The position numbers and the translations under genes are program-made. A stretch of 11,059 nucleotides of DNA from Deltaproteobacteria bacterium (GTDB lineage: Bacteria > Myxococcota_A > UBA796 > UBA9615), in assembly GCA_029261955.1 (NCBI GenBank), contig JAJDAI010000180.1:1-11059 (forward strand), given 5' to 3'. The first letter of the stretch is position 1; the number at the start of each line of letters is the position of its first letter. Below the pieces are notes generated by a model, which worked only from the letters and a program-made list of their open reading frames with translations, was not told where the DNA came from and did no database searches. Below, piece after piece: positions 6,834 to 11,059 of this stretch.

Positions 6834-7202
6834 TCAGGGGGCGTCGGTCGGCTCAGTTGGCGCGGTGGCCTCCGGAGGGTCGCTGGCTTCGGCCTGGCCT
6901 CCCGCCTCCGCTGCGGCCTCCTGCTCGGCGCGGTGCGCTCGCATCGCGGCTCGCCGCTGGTTCCGCTTCCGGTTGCGGAGGATCTTGTCCAGGTCCGCCA
7001 GGTAGAGCGCCTCCACCTGGGCGCGAGCCCACGGGGTCTTGCGCAGGAACTTCAAGCTCGACTTGATGCTCGGGTCGTGGCTGAAGCAGCGGATCTTCAC
7101 GCGCTCCGACAGCTCCCACCAGCCGTGGCGCTCGACGAGCTCCTCGACGATGGTCTTCAGCGTGACGCCGTGCAGGGGGTTGTTGGGCTGTTCCTCGCTC
7201 AC
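6834..7202 (-). CDS. VF530/DUF2132-family protein with Ala/Glu/Pro-rich tail
   Basis: Small cytoplasmic protein of 122 residues. Residues about 8-75 match the VF530 (DUF2132) family: a NPLHGVTLKTIVEELVE opening, WWELSERVKIRCF, and the hallmark DPSIKSSLKFLRKTPWAR followed by VEALYL. The family has a structure of a Vibrio member and is often labelled DNA-binding, but a role is not established. The basic RNRKRNQRR segment (about 81-89) is followed by a tail (about 95-122) rich in Ala, Glu, Pro and Thr, which is longer than the usual short members and probably disordered. The GTG at 7202 is chosen because it begins a few residues before the conserved domain and is preceded by GAGGAG (complement of 7207-7212) with a 4-base spacer. 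It is divergent from the LysR gene across 138 bases and convergent with the gene ending at 6823. Confidence 0.85.
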   Translation of the reverse strand: MSEEQPNNPLHGVTLKTIVEELVERHGWWELSERVKIRCFSHDPSIKSSLKFLRKTPWARAQVEALYLADLDKILRNRKRNQRRAAMRAHRAEQEAAAEAGGQAEASDPPEATAPTEPTDAP

Positions 7203-7224
7203 GGGGCTCCTCGGAGAGGGGCGG

Positions 7225-7230
7225 AGTGTA
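7225..7230 (-). promoter_or_regulatory. Candidate -10 box (TACACT) for the DUF2132 gene
   Basis: On the minus strand TACACT (complement of agtgta) lies 22 bases before the GTG start, predicting a leader of about 15 bases that contains the GAGGAG ribosome binding site. No clear -35 is visible, so the call rests on position and hexamer similarity. Confidence 0.35.
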
Positions 7231-7256
7231 GTCGTTGATGCCCTCGGGGCGCTGAC

Positions 7257-7269
7257 CAGCCGCCGGCTG
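7257..7269. repeat. Perfect short inverted repeat in the divergent DUF2132-LysR intergenic region
   Basis: CAGCC-GCC-GGCTG has 5-base arms and a 3-base centre, placed between the two divergent genes. LysR proteins commonly bind dyad sites beside their own promoter, so this could be part of an operator, but it lacks the classic T-N11-A core and short GC dyads are frequent in such DNA. Confidence 0.25.
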
Positions 7270-7328
7270 CTCGGCCCCGCTCGTCGGCCACCGGGCTGCC
7301 CGGCTCGCCTCGGAGGCCAGTCAGTCAG

Positions 7329-7334
7329 TAGTCT
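7329..7334 (+). promoter_or_regulatory. Candidate -10 box (TAGTCT) before the LysR gene
   Basis: TAGTCT ends 6 bases before the first ATG at 7341, again the spacing expected if transcription starts at the start codon. A GAGGG lies between (7336-7340) but is too close to the first ATG and only marginal for the second at 7344. No -35 is recognisable. Confidence 0.35.
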
Positions 7335-7340
7335 TGAGGG

Positions 7341-8246
7341 ATGATGGCCAACTTCGAGCACTCCCTTGACCAGCTGCGAACCCTCGAGGCGATCGTCCGG
7401 CTCGGCAGCTTCGCGGCGGCGGCGCGGGAGCTGCACCGGGTCCCGTCCGCCATCAGCTACACGATCCGCTCCCTGGAGGACGGGCTGGGCCTGACCCTCT
7501 TCGACCGCAGCGGGCACCGCGCGGTCCTGACGGAGGCGGGCCGGCGGGTGGTCGAGGCATCCGGCGCGGTGCTCGACGGGGCGGCAGCCCTCGACCACGT
7601 CGCGGCCCAGCTCCGCGCCGGGTGGGAGGGCCAGCTGCGGGTCGTCGTCGATGGCGTGCTGCCGATGGAGGCGGTCCTGGCCGCGCTCTCGGCCCTCGGT
7701 CGGCAGGCGATGCCCACCCGCGTGCAGATGGAGGTGGAGTACCAGTCCGGCGTGCAGGCCCGCTTCGGCCAGCTCCGCGCGGACCTGATGCTGGTGCTGG
7801 AGCACGAGCCCGACGCCGACCACCTCGCCGAGCCGCTGCCGGAGCTGCCCATGCGCGTGGTGGCCGCGGCGGCGCACCCGCTCGTGTCGCGGGTGGGCGC
7901 GCAGCGGGCGGAGCTCGGTGAGCACACCGAGCTGGTGGTGAAGGACTCGGCCCCGCGCTTCGCGGAGAACCCGCGCGAGTCCTGGTTCGGCAGCCGCCGG
8001 GTGATGCACCTGAGCGACTTCCACGCGAAGCGGCAGGCGCTGCTGGCTGGGGTCGGCTTCGGCTGGATGCCGCTGCACCTCGTCCGGGGCGACCTGGCCT
8101 CGGGCGCCCTGGTTCCGCTCGACCTCGCCGAGGCGTCGATGTGGATCTACCGGCCGCAGATCGTGCGCCGACGGGATTCGCCCCCCGGGCGCGCGGGAAA
8201 CCTGTTCCTGGCGAGCCTTCGACACGCATTAGGTCAAAAGGACTGA
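7341..8246 (+). CDS. LysR-family transcriptional regulator
   Basis: DNA-binding regulator of 301 residues, the usual LysR length. The winged helix-turn-helix occupies about residues 8-67 with the family pattern LDQLRTLEAIVRLGSF, AAARELHRVPSAISYTI, RSLEDGLGLTLFDR and LTEAGRRVV. The remainder (about 95-295) is the two-lobed effector-binding domain, containing LMLVLEHEP, the VAAAAHPL segment, and a GVGFGWMPLHLV motif near the C-terminus. The start could be either of two adjacent ATG codons (7341 or 7344). It is divergent from the DUF2132 gene, the commonest arrangement for a LysR target, but no metabolic operon is adjacent, so target and effector cannot be named. It ends 69 bases before the second lipoprotein gene; no terminator-like hairpin with a T-run is visible in the gap. 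Confidence 0.93.
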   Translation: MMANFEHSLDQLRTLEAIVRLGSFAAAARELHRVPSAISYTIRSLEDGLGLTLFDRSGHRAVLTEAGRRVVEASGAVLDGAAALDHVAAQLRAGWEGQLRVVVDGVLPMEAVLAALSALGRQAMPTRVQMEVEYQSGVQARFGQLRADLMLVLEHEPDADHLAEPLPELPMRVVAAAAHPLVSRVGAQRAELGEHTELVVKDSAPRFAENPRESWFGSRRVMHLSDFHAKRQALLAGVGFGWMPLHLVRGDLASGALVPLDLAEASMWIYRPQIVRRRDSPPGRAGNLFLASLRHALGQKD

Positions 8247-8315
8247 TGAAGATGGCGGAAATGGTTCGCTTTCACTGAGGTGTGAGGCGTTGGATGCTGC
8301 GGCTGGGAGAACTCC

Positions 8316-9254
8316 ATGCTTCGACTCGCGACCCTCTTCGTCCTTCTCGTCGGCTGCGGCCAGAGCCTCCCCGAGCCCGTGCCCTACCTGGACGACGACG
8401 ACGCGGCGAACGACGACGACGACGCCACGGCGGCGAACGGAGACGACGACGACAGCTCCGTCGGCTCCGTTGGCGACGACGACGACGACGACGCGACCTC
8501 CGACGACGACGACGCCACCGGAGACGACTGCATCGAGCTCAGCCGCGCCGTCTACGTCGTCGGCCGCACGGACAGCGAGCTCTACAGCTTCGCCCCCGGC
8601 GACGGCTCCCTGACCTTCGTCGGCGAGCTGGACTGCGACTCCCTCGGCTTGGGGACCCCGGCTTCGATGGCGGTGACCCGCGACGGCGTCGGCTACGTGC
8701 GCTGGTCGGACAACTGGCTCTACGAGGTGGACCTCACGACGGCGGACTGCAGCCCGACCTCCTACACGGGCGGCGGCTTCGGCTCCTTCGGCATGGGCTA
8801 CTCGACCGACAACGCGAGCACGACGCTGGACACGATGTACGTGGCCAACTCCACCACCCTCGGGGTCTTCGACGAGGCGAGCTGGACGATCAGCACGATC
8901 GGCGCGCTGCCCAGCCAGTCGGAGCTGACGGGCAACAGCCTCGGTCAGCTCTGGGCTTTCCTGCCGCTGGAGCAGCCCGCCCTGCTCGCCGAGCTGGACC
9001 ACAACAACGCGTCGATGCTCCAGCAGATCAACCTGCCGAGCTTCCCCAACCCACTCGACATCGACGCCTTCGCCTTCGCCTGGTGGGGTGGCTCGCTGTG
9101 GCTCTACGTCAGCGAGTATGGCTTCGGGCGCAGCACCGACGTCTACGAGGTCGACCCCAGCACGGGCTCCATGACGCTCCGGTGGCCCGATCTCGGCATC
9201 GACGTGGTCGGCGCCGGCGTGTCCACTTGCGCCCCGGTGAGCCAGCAGCCCTGA
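8316..9254 (+). CDS. Asp-tract lipoprotein with beta-propeller-like domain
   Basis: Predicted lipoprotein of 312 residues. The ATG at 8316 has GGGAG (8305-8309) with a 6-base spacer and gives a short signal with lipobox LVGC (Cys14). A low-complexity linker (26-71) consists of Asp4 to Asp6 blocks separated by Ala-Ala-Asn, Ala-Thr and Ser-Ser units. The rest (72-312) has repeated strand patterns such as YVVGRTDSELYSF, SMAVTRDGVGYVRW, GFGSFGMGYSTDN, TMYVANSTTLGVFD and SLWLYVSEYGFG. These resemble blades of a beta-propeller-like domain that I associate with hypothetical proteins of myxobacteria. Four Cys (72, and ones near 107, 147 and 308) could form disulfides. It is probably surface or periplasmic. 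No catalytic motif is visible; function unknown. Transcription could come from the LysR gene upstream, since I see no promoter in the 69-base gap. Confidence 0.87.
   Translation: MLRLATLFVLLVGCGQSLPEPVPYLDDDDAANDDDDATAANGDDDDSSVGSVGDDDDDDATSDDDDATGDDCIELSRAVYVVGRTDSELYSFAPGDGSLTFVGELDCDSLGLGTPASMAVTRDGVGYVRWSDNWLYEVDLTTADCSPTSYTGGGFGSFGMGYSTDNASTTLDTMYVANSTTLGVFDEASWTISTIGALPSQSELTGNSLGQLWAFLPLEQPALLAELDHNNASMLQQINLPSFPNPLDIDAFAFAWWGGSLWLYVSEYGFGRSTDVYEVDPSTGSMTLRWPDLGIDVVGAGVSTCAPVSQQP
8391..8528 (+). repeat. Asp-codon (GAC) tract in lipoprotein linker
   Basis: Repeated GAC codons encode five Asp blocks of four to six residues plus a final Asp pair, spaced by short Ala/Asn/Thr/Ser/Gly/Val segments (residues 26-71 of the lipoprotein). 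The Asp4-Ala-Thr unit recurs and matches the one at 1932-1964. Its antisense reads as long Val/Arg-rich open frames, which are artefacts of the repeat. Confidence 0.88.
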
Positions 9255-9283
9255 CCGTCGTCGTGCGTGCACCCGGCCCGCGG

Positions 9284-9296
9284 TTGGTACAACCAA
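9284..9296 (+). promoter_or_regulatory. Inverted repeat overlapping a candidate -10 box upstream of the acyltransferase gene
   Basis: TTGGT-ACA-ACCAA is a perfect dyad with 5-base arms. It contains TACAAC (9288-9293), a plausible -10 hexamer that would put +1 near 9300, leaving a leader of about 22 bases with GGAG (9313-9316) 5 bases before the ATG. A repressor bound to the dyad would block the promoter. No good -35 is seen and no regulator is identified. Confidence 0.35.
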
Positions 9297-9321
9297 GCGC
9301 TCGGACTGCCCCGGAGCACGC

Positions 9322-10155
9322 ATGGCCCTGCGCTATCGATTCAACAAACGCCTGCTGAGCGCGGAGCAGCTCGAGCGCATCCGTCGCTTGCCGCTCGTGG
9401 ACGAGGGCCACGGCTACGACCGCTACGGCATGAGCCACGACGGGGTCGCGTTCATCGTCGGCCTGCTGATGCCGCTCTACGAGCGCTACTTCCGCGTGCA
9501 GTCCCACGGCATCGAGCACGTGCCCCGCGAGGGCGGCGCCATCCTGGCCTGCAACCACAGCGGCACCGTGCCCATCGACGCGATGATGATGTGCGTCGAC
9601 GTGCTCCTGAAGGCGGAGACGCCGCGCGCCCTGCGGGTCGTCGTCGACCACTTCGTGGACCTGATGCCGGCCATCAACGTGCTCTACGCCCGGGGCGGCG
9701 CGGTGGGGGGCAGCCGGGCGAACTTCCACGACCTGCTGAGCCGCGGCGAGCTGGTGGGTGTCTTCCCCGAGGGTCTGCCGGCCATCGGCAAGCCCTTCTG
9801 GAATCGATACGAGCTGCAGGACTGGCGGCCGGGCCACGCCGAGCTGGCGATTCGGCACCAGGTGCCCATCGTGCCCTGCGCCGTGATCGGCGCCGAGGAG
9901 CAGTGGCCGCAGATCGGGCGCATCCCGGGGGTCAACTTCCTGGGCAGCCCCTACATCCCCATCGTGGCGACGCCGCTGCCGATGCCGGTGCGCTACCACA
10001 TCTGGTACGGCGAGCCGATCGACATCCCCTCGCTCTACCCCGCCGAGGAGTGCCGGCGCCGATCGGCCGTGGAGGAGGCCTCCGGCCTCGTGAAGAGCGC
10101 CGTGGCCGGCCTGATCGAGCGGGGGCTCGCCGAGCGGGAGGGGGTCTTTCGATGA
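9322..10155 (+). CDS. PlsC-type lysophospholipid/glycerol acyltransferase
   Basis: Predicted membrane-associated acyltransferase of 277 residues that would transfer an acyl chain to a glycerophospholipid or similar acceptor. Block I reads CNHSGTVPIDAMM (77-89): His79 and Asp86 are separated by six residues rather than the four of the classic NHx4D motif, a variant I recognise in a subset of bacterial acyltransferases. The third block is VFPEG (147-151), followed by GKPFWNRYELQ, and block IV corresponds to VPIVPCAVIGAEE. There is no signal peptide and only moderate hydrophobicity (residues about 42-55 and near 120). The ATG at 9322 has GGAG with 5-base spacing. The gene overlaps the next by 4 bases (ATGA), so both proteins are probably translated together and may act on the same lipid. 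Acyl donor and acceptor are unknown. Confidence 0.88.
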   Translation: MALRYRFNKRLLSAEQLERIRRLPLVDEGHGYDRYGMSHDGVAFIVGLLMPLYERYFRVQSHGIEHVPREGGAILACNHSGTVPIDAMMMCVDVLLKAETPRALRVVVDHFVDLMPAINVLYARGGAVGGSRANFHDLLSRGELVGVFPEGLPAIGKPFWNRYELQDWRPGHAELAIRHQVPIVPCAVIGAEEQWPQIGRIPGVNFLGSPYIPIVATPLPMPVRYHIWYGEPIDIPSLYPAEECRRRSAVEEASGLVKSAVAGLIERGLAEREGVFR

Positions 10156-11059
10156 ACGTCCTGGTCACTGGAGCCAGCACGCCCCTGGGCGAGCGCCTGG
10201 TGGAGGCGCTGCTCGCCGACGAGTCCGTCGGCACCGTGTTGGCCCTCGCCATCGAGCCCGCGGCGAAGCTGCCGGCCATCCTGCGCCGCGACGGCGTCGT
10301 CGCGCTCAACGCCGACCTGACCCAGCACCGCCAGGTGCGCGAGCTGCTCTTCGGCCCGGCCTTCGAGCACCACATCGACGCCGTCGTGCACCTCGCCATG
10401 CACCGCCGGGCCTCGGACGCCGGCCGGCGGGTGCGGCGCCTCAACGTCGACGCCACCCAGCTGCTGCTGCGGCTCGCGGAGGAGCACCCGACCATCAAGC
10501 GCTTCGTCTTCCGCAGCTCGTCGTCGGTGTACCGGCTGCGGGCGGGGGCCCCGTCGATCCTGCGCGAAGACGCCGAGCTGGCACTGAACGGTGGCCCCCA
10601 GTGGCTGCGGAACCGCGTCGAGGCCGACGTGATGGTGGGCACCCGGATGGGGCAGTCCGACCTGCGCGTGCTGGTGCTGCGTTGCGCCGAGCTGCTCGCG
10701 CCGGACGTGGGCAGCCAGCTGCACGACTACCTGCGCTCGCGGGTGTGCCTGCGGCCGATGGGCTTCGACCCGATGCTGAACCTGCTCTCGGTGGAGGACA
10801 CGGTGCGCGCGCTGCGCCTGGCCCTCGTGGCCGATGCAGAGGGGATCTTCAACGTGCCCGGCGCGGACTCGCTGCCCCTCACGGACGTCATCCGCCGCTC
10901 TGGCCGCGTCGAGCTGCCCACCCCCGGCCCCTGGCTGGGGCCCCTCTACCGGTGGCGGGGCAAGGCCCGGCGCACCGACTTCCGCTACGACCTCAACGCC
11001 GAGCGGCTGCACCACACGGGCATCCTGGACGGCGCGCGCGCCGCGAAGCTGCTCGGCTA
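10152..11059 (+). CDS. Extended SDR (NAD-dependent epimerase/dehydratase-like) protein, 3'-partial
   Basis: Start of an atypical extended short-chain dehydrogenase/reductase; 302 codons are seen and the frame is still open at the window edge. The Rossmann nucleotide-binding loop is VTGASTPLG (5-13), followed by an acidic NADL segment and VVHLAMHR (beta4, normally near the cofactor). The SSSSVY block is present, but where extended SDRs have the catalytic YxxxK the sequence reads WLRNR (151-155), so Trp and Arg replace Tyr and Lys. Downstream, RVLVLRCAELL, LLSVEDTVRALRLAL and GIFNVPG match the family's substrate-binding part. Such proteins may bind NAD(P) without redox catalysis. The ATG overlaps the acyltransferase stop (ATGA), which implies coupled expression and possibly a shared lipid or polyketide-like substrate. 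The substrate cannot be named. Confidence 0.85.
   Translation, partial: MNVLVTGASTPLGERLVEALLADESVGTVLALAIEPAAKLPAILRRDGVVALNADLTQHRQVRELLFGPAFEHHIDAVVHLAMHRRASDAGRRVRRLNVDATQLLLRLAEEHPTIKRFVFRSSSSVYRLRAGAPSILREDAELALNGGPQWLRNRVEADVMVGTRMGQSDLRVLVLRCAELLAPDVGSQLHDYLRSRVCLRPMGFDPMLNLLSVEDTVRALRLALVADAEGIFNVPGADSLPLTDVIRRSGRVELPTPGPWLGPLYRWRGKARRTDFRYDLNAERLHHTGILDGARAAKLLG

Noticed and set aside
6821..6836. Possible bidirectional terminator between the convergent genes (GAGC-CCGGC-GCTC)
   Set aside because: The stem is only 4 bases with no T-run on either strand, too weak to call.
8391..8528. Tandem GAC repeat as a CRISPR-like or mobile-element repeat
   Set aside because: The units are single codons in frame within a lipoprotein linker, with no spacer structure or flanking repeats.
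10035..11015. Minus-strand open frame over the end of the window
   Set aside because: The + strand frame from 10152 shows a clear SDR fold with a Rossmann loop and an ATGA overlap with the acyltransferase; the antisense product has no domain.

Overview
The window is GC-rich (around 70% by eye), densely coding bacterial chromosome. It carries Gram-negative envelope signatures: two lipoproteins with clean lipoboxes, a signal-peptide diheme cytochrome c, a LysR regulator, and a PlsC-type acyltransferase beside an SDR protein. The two lipoproteins carry runs of four to six aspartates with repeated Asp4-Ala-Thr and Asp4-Ser units. This style is familiar from uncultured Myxococcota (former Deltaproteobacteria), so that group is the best guess; it rests on gene style, not on a phylogenetic marker. 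I see no mobile element, CRISPR array, RNA gene or prophage, and no stretch over 300 bases without a gene.

Layout. (1) 2-1519 (+): C-terminal part of a CehA/McbA-like PHP-fold metallohydrolase, very probably cut by the window edge. It converges, with 4 bases between, on (2) 1524-2057 (-), an Asp-tract lipoprotein with a PPC-like beta-sandwich. (3) A same-strand run from 2215 to 6823: a NYN-domain ribonuclease with a C-terminal OST-HTH/LOTUS RNA-binding domain; a CPBP (CAAX-protease-like) membrane protein 3 bases downstream; a metallophosphoesterase with transmembrane segments inside its catalytic domain; a diheme cytochrome c; and a small His-containing membrane protein whose start codon overlaps the cytochrome stop. 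(4) 6834-7202 (-): a VF530/DUF2132 protein, divergent from (5) 7341-8246 (+), a LysR-family regulator. (6) 8316-9254 (+): a second Asp-tract lipoprotein with a beta-propeller-like domain. (7) 9322-11059 (+): a lysophospholipid acyltransferase overlapping by ATGA an extended SDR protein that runs off the window.

How the genes may work together. The clearest functional pairs are the cytochrome c with its overlapping membrane protein (possible electron transfer), the acyltransferase with the SDR protein (possible lipid modification), and the NYN-OST-HTH protein with the CPBP protein (co-transcribed, link unknown). The metallophosphoesterase probably acts at the inner membrane. Three genes (at 2215, 3614 and 7341) lack a well-placed Shine-Dalgarno but have a TAnnCT hexamer 6-7 bases before the ATG, the arrangement expected of leaderless transcripts.

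Most of the region looks like ordinary chromosome. I did not find a convincing new multi-gene defence or metabolic system. The most worthwhile leads are the redox pair, the membrane-inserted phosphoesterase, the SDR lacking its Tyr/Lys pair, and the leaderless-type promoters.
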